DNA of 64,000 bases. It comes from Rubripirellula reticaptiva (GTDB taxonomy: Bacteria; Planctomycetota; Planctomycetia; Pirellulales; Pirellulaceae). The DNA lies in assembly GCF_007860175.1 (NCBI RefSeq), contig NZ_SJPX01000005.1, positions 248,001 to 312,000 on the forward strand, read 5' to 3'. Positions within the stretch are counted from its first letter, which is position 1; each line of letters opens with the position of its first letter. Under the pieces are notes generated by a model. That model searched no databases. It was given only the letters and a program-made list of their open reading frames with translations, and was not told where the DNA came from. The translations under genes were made by a program, and so were the position numbers. Positions 22,301 through 27,033 of the stretch are shown piece by piece.

Positions 22301-24598
22301 GCAACCATTGTCGTCACGATCGAAGACGGCGGATTGGACCTAGACCTTGCAACGGCAGGCGACAACGGCGTCACGACGGAAACGTTTGTGATCAACGTCA
22401 CGCCAGTCAATGACGCACCGACCATCGGCGTGATCGATGACCAAACGGCCATCGAAGACGCAGGCCCGACCGAAGTGCTGATCACCGGAATTAGCAACGG
22501 CCCTGGTGAATCGGGACCACTGCGAGTGACGGCGGCAAGCAGCGACACAACGCTGATTTCCAGCGTCTCGGTTGACTACACATCGCCGGGCGTCGACGGA
22601 GTCCTGACTTACGTTCCTGGTGCCGACCAGTTTGGCACCACGACGGTGACAGTCACGGTCGAAGACGGTGGCCTAGACGGCGACCTCGCAACAACGGCCG
22701 ACAACGGTTTATCGACTCGCTCATTCGATATTACCATCACGCCGGTCAACGACGATCCGACGATGGATGCGATCAGCGATCAATCGATCGACGAAGACTC
22801 GGGCCTGCATACCGTCCCGCTCAGTGGCATCACTGGCGGCGGCGGCGAAACCGGTCCGATCCGAATCACGGCGTCAAGCGACAACCCATTGTTGGTGGCG
22901 AATCCAACAGTGACTTACACGTCGCCTGATTCAACCGGCAGCGTCGATTTCACGCCTGTCGCGGATGCGTTCGGCAATGTGACCATCACGGTCACGACCG
23001 AAGACGGCGGACTTGACGGCGACCTGTCGACGACAGCCGATAACGCCACCACGACTCGTTCGTTCATCGTCAGCATCGCCAACGTCGACGACTCGCCTGT
23101 TGCGGTCGACGACACGCTCGACACTGACGAAAACACGCAGATCCGAATCCCTGGCTCAGCCTTGCTGGCAAACGACACGGATCCGGACTTCGGAACCGAC
23201 GGCGGAGCCACGACGGGCGAAAGCTTGGCGATCGTTTCACCGGCATCGTTCATGTCTTCGCTGGGTGCGACGGTCACTTACAACGCATCGACGGGCGAGT
23301 TCGGTTACAACCCGCTGACATCGACCACGATTCAAGCTCTTGCACCAGGTGCGACGATTGGCGACTCGTTCACGTATTCGATCGTTGACGCCGACGGCGA
23401 AGATCCGGCACCGGTTGGAACCGTGTTCTTGACCGTCTCGGGAATCAACGACGCACCGACGGTGGTCGATGACCTAGTCCCAGCGCCGGAAATCATTAGC
23501 TTCACCGAGCCGATCATCATCAAACCTTTGACCAATGACTTTGATGTCGACGGTACGCTGGATCTGGACAGCTTGATCATCACACTGGATCCGGTATTTG
23601 GATCGCTGGCGAAACAAATCAACAGTGCAGGCGAAGTCGAACTGGCATACTCGCCTTTCAGCACCTTCACCGGCAGCGACTCGTTCCGTTACACGATCAG
23701 CGACAACCTAGGACAACAAAGTGCTCAGGCCACTGTCACGATCAACCCAACACGCCTGCCACAAACTGGGCCGGACGTGATGGGTGGTGTTCCGGGCGAT
23801 GTGATATCGGCGGACGTGCTTGCCAATGACCTGCCAGTCGTTGGTGAATTGGACCGATCGTCACTGGTCGTTTCGACGCAGGGCCAAAACGGTGTCGCCA
23901 CCGTCCAAGCGGACGGCACGATCACCTATGTGCCGAACGACGGATTCTTCGGAACCGACACGTTCCAGTACACGGTGACCGATACCGAAGGAAACGTTAG
24001 TGCGCCGCAATCGGTGTCCGTCAAGATCGTCGAAAGCGGTCTCGAGAATCCACTGCTGTTCGGAGACGTCAACGCCAACGGCCAAGTCACTGCACTGGAT
24101 GCCTTGTTGGTCATCAACCGACTTGGTCGTAGCGGTGGAGTTTCCAGCATCTCGATCGGTGCCGACGAACGTGGACCAAACTTCTACGACGTCAACGGCA
24201 ACCTGTCGATTACGGCTCTGGACGCACTGCTGGTCATCAACCACATCGGATCGCAAGCAGCGGTTATCGGTGGCGAGTTGGTGAGCGGTGAATTGGTCAG
24301 TGGTGACAAGTTTGCTCAGCCGATTGTCGCCGACCTGGCGTCGACTCGCGGTGGCAATCTGGTTGCGACCGTGGCTGAATCGACCGACGTCCAAGGTGAT
24401 GCGTTCGACAGTTGGGACGATTACGACTCGCCCGAAATTTCGGTGCCAGCACCGAAGTTCGCTACCTTTGCCGGTTCGAACGGATTTGACAGCAATGTGG
24501 CGGTCGACGCCGACCTTGTCGACTTGTTGGCCGAAGACACCGACGACGACAGCGATGATGATTCGGTCTTCGACCTGGCGATTTTGGACCTGATCTAA
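4376..24598 (+). CDS. Giant secreted multidomain exoprotein: planctomycete N-terminal motif, two metzincin motifs, PPC, GEVED, Ig/cadherin-like repeats, dockerin
   Basis: 6740 residues in one open frame of 20.2 kb without frameshift. A basic start leads to LESLERRELLAA (residues 23-34), the planctomycete extracellular N-terminal motif. Then, roughly: metzincin-like domain with HEIGHGLGLLH (His250, His254, His260) and a Met-turn candidate at Met270; PPC-like domain 300-440; Ig-like stretch to 720; second metzincin motif HEIGHAIGLGH (885-895) with no clear Met-turn; another PPC-like domain near 945-1060; beta-helix-like segments about 1150-1900 and 3650-3850; PPC near 3210-3330; GEVED domain about 4225-4325; cadherin/Ig-like repeats 4325-6460, including eight copies of a 113-residue unit; type I dockerin with two Ca loops at 6561-6625; acidic tail. 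Likely a surface or matrix protein for adhesion or polymer handling; protease activity is inferred from motifs only. Start chosen at the ATG before the motif. Confidence 0.93.
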   Translation: MVQPRPTAKTRRQLRTEKRRLQLESLERRELLAAELLGTVTAEPHAIFAPGTPQDYIDQWEQDHDDSPSPAPGDSSSPINLSASRWVNTSVGTSPNMGDGSTISWSFVPDSTDVAGSASPAQSNLIAFLDGLYGGSGATIQSRPWFPLFQNAFDEWEQNSGLTFVYEPNDDGVAQGGQGGGVTGTRGDIRIGGANIDGNFGVLAYAFIPTGNGNNGVDGDVVFDTADVFYQNNSNGANGENRALHNVLMHEIGHGLGLLHVAPVNQSKLMEPTVSLAYHGAQHDDLLAINSLYGDRFTNNDTSATAADLGVLDETPIQLSNVSIDSNSDIDWYSFDIEAGQLLTLAVAPDGQQYIVGPDDDNNATNVNRNTKRNSDLSFELYDESGTLLLSRDVNGLGGNEVAAATVITQSGKYKIAVIGNSTNGMIAGDVTQTQFYTLTAQRSDLSDPSLIAVATNGGDLFDLDPADQFSNVRHTAPNELTLTFGGTHAIDPATLGAISVQYSESGNFAVDAVEVKIGYTGLDSAGRNAVVRFAENLKDGFFQVSVTSELTSVAGIPFLPSSPEPVAGDPLLTREVIAFEVELGAKVIAVVPQPIVGGAASANQIDVYFDDADLFRAGSTIGNAAFYQLIDTQNTVTTEDDTIVIPSSVVVDTVARKVTLTYPANLDTYVADGDSLRLRVGDNSDFTTINVVRQTVAGAEPGLTKATATNVTASPTGNWSTVIVGQRISNIGATQVTPMVDNAGGILEPGHRDIEVEDHYISPGSRDSNNSITSIPYTFLRNSSYGVNSQGDALFNQMNAEQEKRFLEILDIYSARLGIDFYETESSGLRLIVGDLSTADPTTVSGPGGTAGLGGPGGVTMDALDFTNSQSNQFGQGFFDVALHEIGHAIGLGHAYDLVPGTIQGGNGNYPDSTRSGPGTEWEFPGESDIIHGAYLHQLESLDVDLYRINVTENGVLKIQTMAQRLADASLLDTRLSLYREDATGKLQLVSSNEDYFGSDSFIEFSVTPGNFFVGVSSEGNSLYDPNSGLTAAGGTSEGAYELRVDFKSESATTMTDVDGSLIDGDRDGTEGGIYDFWFEPIDSTTIYVNKAGGTGGGALGSLTNPYTNIPAALAAAEVAVAASGGDGVVVRLLPNGGTDADIATPADNLAYEIGIIQSLNRTLDDGRNLILPGGVHLVVDAGVVMKFLDSRVSVGSDDDGNDRSEGSISVQGTPEIPVYFTSYNDRTLGSNSNILNTAVGNGDWGGIEIRADVDRVQGRGDLSRQGIFQNYINHAQFSFGGGTVSTIGRNIDPIYLSEARPEISYNTITTSSGAAMSADPNTFEVTTFTEPRFQRSSVSGNGFASDYDRQGPSIYGNTLIGNSTNGLFVRIDTPAGGGIETLTVTARFDDTDIVHVLSENVLIDGNAGGPVEDSRRPSPILGVAPMAGGALAAGTYRYSFTYVDEFGYESPGSLPQTATVTANQQVSLTNIPVASGKYVARRLYRSVGAGDFLLVAELDKSSRDHIDNLTTPAPSAAKLNTADAAVVHGRPDGTLVIDPGTLIKNQGARIELGFGATLIAEGVEGREIVMTGRSDDRYGAGGTFDTDGNGTSTASPGEWAGIYGAPTSRISIDNAYIAFGGGVTGVNGGTASFNTIQVHQGEVRIANTIFEDNADGAGGTQGNARRDFAPNAAGTLYFTSTQPTIVGNTFVNNAGSAISINVNSMTSNFKSDSGRQTGDIDLYEIPPANNGPIFRGNTLSGNDVNGLTVRGEVLTTEVVWDDTDIVHVLRNDIEIGDLHTFGGMRLESSSTESLVVKADNAEILATGRSLDIDDRIGGRLIVLGQPGFPVVITALQDNTIGAGFTPSGAPQTETIPTTNGPQAGDWQGLRFDEYSNDRNVATATEREGLITGFGDSNAAIGEHQELGLLAADEKSGDENIRLGFTVHGAIAADTDKDLYSFEGVAGTAVWLDIDLTDPSLDTVLELIDGNGRVLALSQNSRTESANGALSYTNTTLMRSGHALPMRKDQDAFTSATGDYLDLYSTNDGDSGMRVILPGTTGTRNTFYVRVRSANPTANYTTLAGINSSLIAGGKTSGGYQLQLRLRETDEFSGSVVRYADLRYATTAILATGLPAHSPIAGELNHPGGLLDLGSLANTDRGAVSASGVFSANNGTSPPDVYTFTVNRDGLQGLRPTTNNISLMIDVDYADGLTRPNTSAYLFDGTTLIAIGTDSNISDDRLTPIIPGQPSTATDGSRGSFGSRDAYIGPIELSPDGDYQLVLAGPEQVPADMAQFFNANAANTLARLEPIDSAVRIIDDRFDYDPGNGADQTPVPSVVQGPQALQVGFADDGSNIVPWQFGDIPLITFREDANTTGQARISIYNPLTGRHDAIIEDFTTGANIGAVAQSTDGRIIAIGNRGNAATQNDGNTSNTYSVSSEGVVTALASTGIATYEFFRTTGANPANTNRLDNEGTEFVSMAFYNSPTNENRFLYGVANRGPFDGMTVGTDPANGNNVNGPGELRDADNMIYLLDAATGEAISRRNRNMIGGFESSDPLDFDLRNDFNGNNSGNPYFPDETPWAGTNVVAQVQIPKISPATLLPTGNVTSLVTAVGDANTLYAFTDSGAVWEMTIRTNAGGLYNAGDIEGFPTLIVDPTLAQIIADSGGNAIQFEQITRGPANFVDAANDPIGISGLYYGVGRQVGEADAVRRFYAIDLAAQTTQPILAFGGDSVAVDNNQAAGEFAGLFFSPLDQSLWHITDTERTTVGHGMGALTDRPSVIGGGSIRFGFDALNDDYNHLSTDIVSGDSDGNNDLDADDLQGFSGYNFIGGAHGSVQSNTLNLAGFSSDDLPTLYFTYLLNSENVNADDDPTGGFNADGLDDVMRDSLRVSVAGEDGIWRLVATNNMDDNINGRVWDDSRGNVHEYDPVGSNGYTDVADQRFVQELFDGDVFRQARIDLGPWAGQENVQIRFDFSTAGEARPDQSEIQALPGDQILDGHSLTLTGLMPDAAVTNQGDALTNQIRTFEFNQGLVVQMPSGAQVIAAGGIELTRPNGTRIAILSQTAQANGVIVQATDSPEQVATRVANMIGGTAVRSTSHPSWVGFTAEAAVGGYNFGTVNALIVGTPNVSGAADTIIPINIGMTEIEVRDAIQQAFADTIHYADAPASLAAFPVVGNTSAVRIYDLAISQTSTTNPVSTPGNDTIATAQSLDGNAWTLQTNVDITNSTTRPHQTINGIGDNTYDYFSFTVQNAGDTATFDIDAGAFDTELHLYDAAGTPLNGNDDAGGDSGSTSNLDSFITHTFTAPGTYIIGVAAFPSSTTAGGITGSPVPNGGFYRLHVSLDGAPVTNVSGRAFTLINGENAGGSNLPGAEFGVYTGGNGLNDLLRAGERSRGLGGDMGVYIDDIIIGLADRGESFTNSTQGTALVDDPFFEPLFYDALRDETRPISVEITEGAYQIEFRLGREYLGDDNTGKDARVQINERLAEGFNIIVEHTGAEIVDGDTFTLSNGSETLTFEFNDVTIAALTSTPSPTNVSIDYLVSDTAGDIADRIRNAINSSSVQSVLGAEATSSSGERNDPTDPTILIHGYLAATALGGINLASPQSGQTHLTGVVTGGNIVRGVDNGDRNRTRDQGVFIVDSNVISFSSDTAVDISAGEVTPGVKVPGEGNRPKPGAVMNLPTLSNEDLVHGAVVQNNLLISNGTGINLTGNPADGGPNVYSRILNNTIYNSDVGIDIGNRAAPTLLNNVLIDNGIGLRGTNEGPTVIRATVYSGNGQNSVGLGGTGTEAIVNPAGPLFVNPSDANFGLSAGNPNFYPAAGSVLIDSSIGSQLDRTSIIDVKDSLGIPRSPIVVTQRDLAGQIRGDGATTSGQGSNVDIDRGALDRSDSIGPTAVIIVPGDNDTDFIDIDRTNTFLQLSEGVFNFFEVLINDGSGMGPNSGTITPDQVVLIENGRELVAGTEYTFAYNVANRTMRLTPAAGIWRPDAVYEIVMLNELLTLPDSSTINPIADLAGNRLQPNRADGQTRFTIVMPDVDLDFGDSTTATDTYRSLFDNNGARHALVNEESPRLGKYVDGETDPTGVDSDDAAAILLIDGNVREAGDGPFVIAPAGSDVTITLATAPAVGDNISVAANGFTATFELVVAGGSVAAGRIPVEYPAGATLAEITDLLSDKMAVELLARNVQAVPDHVVGTTVITLVAQEDEDGVFIGSFDVPGSGTITGVFLDPITGEVTSFLNPLAPGGSELFVEASGAGLLDAWVDFNGDGDFNDVGEQVLTNEAVVGGFNSVTLFTPANAQVANNAALSGYTRARFRLSTDGNLGPNGLAVDGEVEDYEVVVAQAALPVAGDDAYTFDEDVLLDQSAGGQGVAINDNDAGATNIVYQVVDGPIYGTLTLDPVTGQFKYQPDPDFFGDDSFTYRIEALQTAGSAMYPVRSELATVSLTVTPVNDVPLAIDNAFVTTEFSDTNTASTVTITKAQLLAGALPQDDALLRTAPWDEMEQTLSVIQINILDATGTSVEIVPMDSTFVPQDGNHVGTAYVSDGLGGFVESGTYTVTVTGNQVVTVVYVPAAQYNEDNPRTGGTPSLDGFTFTVADDGKTTLPNGNAASPALSPEITTADVTIQVRPQNDSPVANTDTIPSASLTPGPVEGVDFVIPVTFLLSNDTAGPTGANGTGATDENGPVNGNDGVVTLVTEVPAGTLPAEFPVGFQAFPLTTAAGGTVSYDSATNTLIYTRDEDFYGVDSFQYTIVDEGFDVAIDGTRTSHPKYHTATVNLTVAPVNDAPSAVDYSGETFEDTALTITKTQLIGSAAADASTAQTTSPLDETNQVLEITELDIDGVIVTAANVVVGQAYATANGTIVPNFGSDGFLIDLVYTPGADFNADNPLDATARRLDSFGFKVTDDGISPLPQGGADVLNAPESATATARILVRPINDAPVATDDLVSGTSADWLAYFAGLATPVAAPVPTEDIPFVIPRDFVLANDRNSRLAGADLIDGVNDERDGTNDSTDLTITETTITTALGSTVTFLANGDLQYTPAANVYGLDTFEYTITDTGIDEDGSGNQNAAPLSHVATITVNLAAVNDTPLLDPIADQIAIEDTPSITVVLSGIDAGGGPTEVQDLRVTATSSNTALMNDPQVTYTSDDVAGTLTLVPNLNAAGTITISVTVEDAGLDGDFATTADNLTFTQTFDVRLLARNDAPLSADDLISATSQRWNDFFGGAGAVPTEDIPLDIPRDFLFGTNLNPNNDTNGPLTAFDELDGTNDGQLTILQVPITTALGGNVIFLPNGDLRYLPPANLSGIDSFEYTIVDQGIDEATDGTRTLVPMMSTSTVTIDLLTVNDPPLIDPIANVVIPEDTPSRIVDFTGIDAGGDETQPIRVTTLSSNQTLMNNPVVTYTSDNVFGSLDLVPNPNQTGTTDITVLVEDGGLDGDLSTLADNVTTTTMFTVTVTSLNDAPVANDDTVTAVEDTPLVISIASLIANDFNGPANATDELSGLNDGDLTILQQEITTALGGSVTFLPGGNLQYTPPADASGVDTFVYTIFDEGVQQDENLNGTVTPLSDSATVTINISPVNDVPTLNQPNAVTMLEDTVRPVVLTGITAGGGENQNLRVTATSSNLTLLPNPVITYNSPDANASFDLVPNANAFGVAVVTVVVEDAGLDNDLATTADNLMVTRTFIVRVNAVNDVPLIDPIANQDIDEDSVGQTVSLTGILAGGNEDQSLRVLATSGDTTLVANPTVTYNSPANSGTLTFAPVQDRFGSTNITVTVEDAGLDGDFATAADNRTTTRTFTLTINPTNDEPTLNAIADVTLDEDAPQQSITINGITAGPNETQNLRVRATSDNPSLVANPTIDYTSDDPTGTLNYALGADQFGTATITVTVEDGGADNDLVTLADNLTTQQTFVVSVNPVNDAPTILAIDDVTLPEDSPAQFVSLAGLTAGGGETQPLRLSVTSDNIALIPTPTINHVDGETTGSINYAPVADGFGSATIVVTIEDGGLDLDLATAGDNGVTTETFVINVTPVNDAPTIGVIDDQTAIEDAGPTEVLITGISNGPGESGPLRVTAASSDTTLISSVSVDYTSPGVDGVLTYVPGADQFGTTTVTVTVEDGGLDGDLATTADNGLSTRSFDITITPVNDDPTMDAISDQSIDEDSGLHTVPLSGITGGGGETGPIRITASSDNPLLVANPTVTYTSPDSTGSVDFTPVADAFGNVTITVTTEDGGLDGDLSTTADNATTTRSFIVSIANVDDSPVAVDDTLDTDENTQIRIPGSALLANDTDPDFGTDGGATTGESLAIVSPASFMSSLGATVTYNASTGEFGYNPLTSTTIQALAPGATIGDSFTYSIVDADGEDPAPVGTVFLTVSGINDAPTVVDDLVPAPEIISFTEPIIIKPLTNDFDVDGTLDLDSLIITLDPVFGSLAKQINSAGEVELAYSPFSTFTGSDSFRYTISDNLGQQSAQATVTINPTRLPQTGPDVMGGVPGDVISADVLANDLPVVGELDRSSLVVSTQGQNGVATVQADGTITYVPNDGFFGTDTFQYTVTDTEGNVSAPQSVSVKIVESGLENPLLFGDVNANGQVTALDALLVINRLGRSGGVSSISIGADERGPNFYDVNGNLSITALDALLVINHIGSQAAVIGGELVSGELVSGDKFAQPIVADLASTRGGNLVATVAESTDVQGDAFDSWDDYDSPEISVPAPKFATFAGSNGFDSNVAVDADLVDLLAEDTDDDSDDDSVFDLAILDLI
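19590..23100 (+). repeat. Eight copies of a ~113-residue (339-bp) Ig-like repeat, six in tandem
   Basis: Each unit reads roughly IxDxxxxEDxxxxxVxLxGI, then RVTATSxN, VTYxS, ITVTVEDxGLDxDxxTxADN and ends in VNDAP. Using the codon before the conserved Glu-Asp as a marker, copies fall at 19622, 20396, 21098, 21434, 21773, 22112, 22451 and 22790. The last five are spaced exactly 339 nt, the preceding gap is 336 nt. The first two copies alternate with a different cadherin-like domain (WNDFF/EDIPLDIPRDF type). Sequence has diverged between copies while length is fixed, which points to old duplication under structural constraint. Confidence 0.85.
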
Positions 24599-24617
24599 TC
24601 AGATCCACGGTAAATAC

Positions 24618-24646
24618 GGTGCCGCGAGCAAGGAATCGCGGTGCCA
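24618..24646 (+). terminator. Hairpin just after the giant gene (possible terminator)
   Basis: CCGCGA (24622-24627) pairs with TCGCGG (24636-24641) across an 8-nt loop, 24 nt after the stop of the giant gene; the flanks repeat CGGTGCC directly. There is no T tract, so intrinsic termination is uncertain. The stop codon itself sits in a small palindrome (GATCT-AATC-AGATC, 24592-24605). Confidence 0.4.
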
Positions 24647-24676
24647 AGGACGCTGTCTAGCATTGCATTCACAGTG

Positions 24677-24813
24677 GCCTGCCGGCCCAATAAGCCAGGT
24701 AGGCTATGCAGAGTCCAGCGGTGCGTGGCAATCGGTTGGGGCGGCGAGGTTAAATGCGCCGATACCTACCAAGAGCACTTCCCATACCGGGATGACTCCG
24801 CTATCCTGCGGAG
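24677..24813 (+). promoter_or_regulatory. Structured leader upstream of rpmI (two hairpins)
   Basis: GCCTGCC (24677-24683) pairs with GGTAGGC (24698-24704, one G-U pair) and CTCCGC (24796-24801) pairs with GCGGAG (24808-24813). They lie in the gap before rpmI. Ribosomal protein L20 represses its operon through leader RNA structures in several bacteria, so this is a candidate control region, but I do not recognise a known L20 leader fold. Confidence 0.4.
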
Positions 24814-24886
24814 CTTCCCAGCGGCGGAAAATTCGCCCAAACTACGATCCAGACACATTTACCGCATTTGACGGACCGGATAAGCC

Positions 24887-25108
24887 ATGACCAAGGCTAA
24901 AGCGAAAACCAAAGTTAAGACCCACAAGGGCACCAAGAAGCGTTTCCGTTTGAGCGCCAAGGGTAAAGCGATGCACCGCAGCAGCGGCACGAGCCACTTG
25001 GCTCAAGCCCTCAGCAGCAAGCGTCGCCGTAACCTGCGTGGAACCACCAGTGTCCACGAGTGCATGGAACGAACGATTCACGCTGCACTGGCTGGCAACA
25101 GCTACTAG
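24887..25108 (+). CDS. rpmI: 50S ribosomal protein L35 (bL35)
   Basis: 73 residues, slightly longer than the usual 64-66. The KVKTHKGTKKRFRLSAKGK segment is the diagnostic bL35 start, followed by HRSSGTSHL and the KRRRNLRGT block. It is a late-assembly protein of the large subunit. The gene is followed by rplT as usual, but infC, which normally precedes rpmI in many bacteria, is absent: the upstream neighbour is the giant exoprotein gene. A hairpin with a U7 tract follows the stop by about 60 nt and separates it from rplT. Extra length is in the C-terminal tail (ERTIHAALAGNSY). Identification is certain. Confidence 0.97.
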   Translation: MTKAKAKTKVKTHKGTKKRFRLSAKGKAMHRSSGTSHLAQALSSKRRRNLRGTTSVHECMERTIHAALAGNSY

Positions 25109-25166
25109 GCCGATTGCCGGACACGTACCGGCTTTCTTCCGATTGCAACGACTGCTCACGACTATC

Positions 25167-25196
25167 GCCGGGTCTAACCGCCCGGCCTATTTTTTT
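25167..25196 (+). terminator. Intrinsic terminator/attenuator between rpmI and rplT
   Basis: GCCGGG (25167-25172) pairs with CCCGGC (25181-25186) around an 8-nt loop, followed after three bases by seven T (25190-25196). This is the clearest rho-independent terminator shape in the window, 58 nt past the rpmI stop and 130 nt before rplT, genes usually transcribed together. It could be partial, or act as a regulated attenuator. Confidence 0.7.
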
Positions 25197-25326
25197 CTCT
25201 CGGGATACGTTTCCCATCCAATTGGGCAGAACTTCGCGGCGACCGTGGCAATCTTTGCGACGGCTGATCCCCGGGGCCTGAATTGGAACACTTTTAATGA
25301 ACTTTCAGAGTTAAGGATTTCGATCG

Positions 25327-25716
25327 ATGCGTACCACGACCGGCTCAGCCAGAAACAAGAGCAAAAAGCGTCTTTTTAAGCGAGCCAAAGGCTTTCGTGG
25401 CGGCCGTAGTAAGCTGACCCGGACCGTCAAAGAAACCTTGCTTCGCAGTGGCGTGTATGCGTTTCGCGACCGTCGGGTCAAGAAGCGTGAATTCCGCAAA
25501 CTCTGGATCATTCGCTTGAACGCAGCCAGCCGCCAACACGGCCTGCGTTACAGCGAATTCATGTTCGGCCTGAAGTGTGCAGGCATCGAATTGGATCGCA
25601 AGACTCTGTCAGAAATGGCGATTCACGACGAAGCAGGCTTCAAGGACGTGGTTGATGCGGTCAAGAAAGCTCTTGAAACCGCTCCGAAGCCTCAGCACGC
25701 TGAAGCCACCGCTTAA
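25327..25716 (+). CDS. rplT: 50S ribosomal protein L20 (bL20)
   Basis: 129 residues, a little longer than the usual 115-120. The signature [26 protein letters not shown] N-terminal helix region (here starting [13 protein letters not shown]), [20 protein letters not shown] and the [20 protein letters not shown] core are all present. bL20 binds 23S rRNA early in assembly and in several bacteria also represses its own operon. An AAGGA Shine-Dalgarno site at 25313-25317, nine bases before the ATG, supports the start and is stronger than most in this window. The 218-nt gap to rpmI contains a terminator, so rplT may also have its own promoter. The C-terminal tail ([17 protein letters not shown]) is an extension. 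Confidence 0.97.
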   Translation: MRTTTGSARNKSKKRLFKRAKGFRGGRSKLTRTVKETLLRSGVYAFRDRRVKKREFRKLWIIRLNAASRQHGLRYSEFMFGLKCAGIELDRKTLSEMAIHDEAGFKDVVDAVKKALETAPKPQHAEATA

Positions 25717-25740
25717 GTAAAAGCGTCACGCTGCTACCCA

Positions 25741-25804
25741 GCAACGCCGCCGATTTCGACTGCGTTGCAATTTAAACGGCCCTCGCCAGGGACTCTCCTT
25801 GGCG
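25741..25804 (+). other. Two hairpins between rplT and pheS
   Basis: GCAACGC (25741-25747) pairs with GCGTTGC (25762-25768), followed by an A/T-rich AATTTAAA; then CGCCAGG (25784-25790) pairs with CCTTGGCG (25797-25804) with one bulged T. The first could act as a weak terminator or processing site; the second lies 44 nt before the pheS ATG. Confidence 0.45.
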
Positions 25805-25848
25805 ATTGCAAAATCGAGTTCTCCGTTTTGACAAAACGCTAGGCCATC

Positions 25849-26889
25849 ATGTCGCTGAAGGATTTTCTTGCCACCCTCGACCAACTTGAAGGCGAGGCTG
25901 CAGCGGCATTCGATTCAGCTACCGACGCCGAGGCCCTCGAAGAGGCCCGGGTGCGGTATCTGGGTGCCAAGAAAGGTGCTCTGAAAGACGTTCAAAAACA
26001 AATGGGCGGCATCGATCCGAGTGATCGAAAAGACGCCGGCATACGATTGAACGCCTTCAAGGCAAACGTGCAAACCGCATTCGAAGAATCGCAGTCCCGA
26101 CTCGGTGGCGGCGATAGCGGCGGCATCGACTTGACCTTTGACCCAACCCTGCCCGGCGTTCAGCCCGCAATCGGGCATATCCATCCGATCACGCAAACGA
26201 TCACGCACCTGACGGAAATCATGGGCCGGATGGGCTTCGAAGCGGCCGAGGGCCCCGAAGTTGAAGATCCACACCATAACTTCGTCGCGCTGAACATCCC
26301 CGAAGATCACCCGGCTCGCGACCCGCTGGACAATTTCTACTTGTCAACGGCGGCATCGCTGGCGGCCAGCGGTTCGGCCAAAGGCATCGAAGGCACCCAG
26401 TTGCTGCGAAGCCAGACCAGCACGGTGCAAATCCGAGTCATGGAGACTCAGCAGCCGCCGATCCGCGTGATCTCGCTTGGCCGTGTCTACCGCCCGGACG
26501 CTCCCGACGCGACTCACTTTCCGATGTTCCATCAGATGGAAGGTCTGTACGTCGATCGCAACGTGACGATGGCCAATCTGAAGACGGTGCTGCGAGTCTT
26601 TGCGACCAACTATCTAGGCGACGACGTCGAAATCCGGTTCCGCCCGTCGTTCTTTCCGTTCACCGAGCCAAGCGTCGAAGTGGACTTTTTCTGGAACGGC
26701 ACCTGGATCGAGTTCGGTGGCGCCGGAATGGTCGACCCGGCCGTCTTCGAAGCCGTCGGGTACGACCCCGAAGTGTACAGCGGGTTTGCGTTCGGCCTGG
26801 GCGTCGAACGGCTGTGCATGCGTCGTCACTCGGTCACGGATATCCGCGACCTGTACAGTGGCGACCTGCGGTTCCTGAGCCAGTTCTAG
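25849..26889 (+). CDS. pheS: Phenylalanine--tRNA ligase alpha subunit
   Basis: 346 residues, normal length. The N-terminal coiled coil (about 1-90) binds tRNA; the class II catalytic core follows, with HPITQT near 105, motif 2 in GRVYRPDAPDATHFPMFHQMEG and motif 3 in FAFGLGVERLCM near the end. It forms an alpha2-beta2 enzyme with PheT that charges tRNA-Phe. pheT usually follows pheS directly, but here the next gene is rimO, so the beta subunit must be encoded elsewhere. The order rpmI-rplT-pheS is conserved in many bacteria. The start is the first ATG of the frame, after two hairpins. Confidence 0.96.
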   Translation: MSLKDFLATLDQLEGEAAAAFDSATDAEALEEARVRYLGAKKGALKDVQKQMGGIDPSDRKDAGIRLNAFKANVQTAFEESQSRLGGGDSGGIDLTFDPTLPGVQPAIGHIHPITQTITHLTEIMGRMGFEAAEGPEVEDPHHNFVALNIPEDHPARDPLDNFYLSTAASLAASGSAKGIEGTQLLRSQTSTVQIRVMETQQPPIRVISLGRVYRPDAPDATHFPMFHQMEGLYVDRNVTMANLKTVLRVFATNYLGDDVEIRFRPSFFPFTEPSVEVDFFWNGTWIEFGGAGMVDPAVFEAVGYDPEVYSGFAFGLGVERLCMRRHSVTDIRDLYSGDLRFLSQF

Positions 26890-27033
26890 CGGCCTGCGGG
26901 CGCGCCGACCGACCGGACGGCAATCAACTCGTTTGCTTGTTTTTGATGGCTGTGGTTTAATTCGGGGCTACTTACGCACATCCGACCACCGCCGCCCGCC
27001 ATTCTGGCCGCGGCAACCATCCGAGCACCCTCG

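Noticed and set aside
4574-24394. Long antisense and alternative-frame ORFs inside the giant gene (for example 4574-5224, 9500-10093, 19967-20575 minus)
   Set aside because: They follow the codon bias of the plus-strand gene, show Arg/His-rich shadow composition, and match no family; the giant gene has clear domains throughout.
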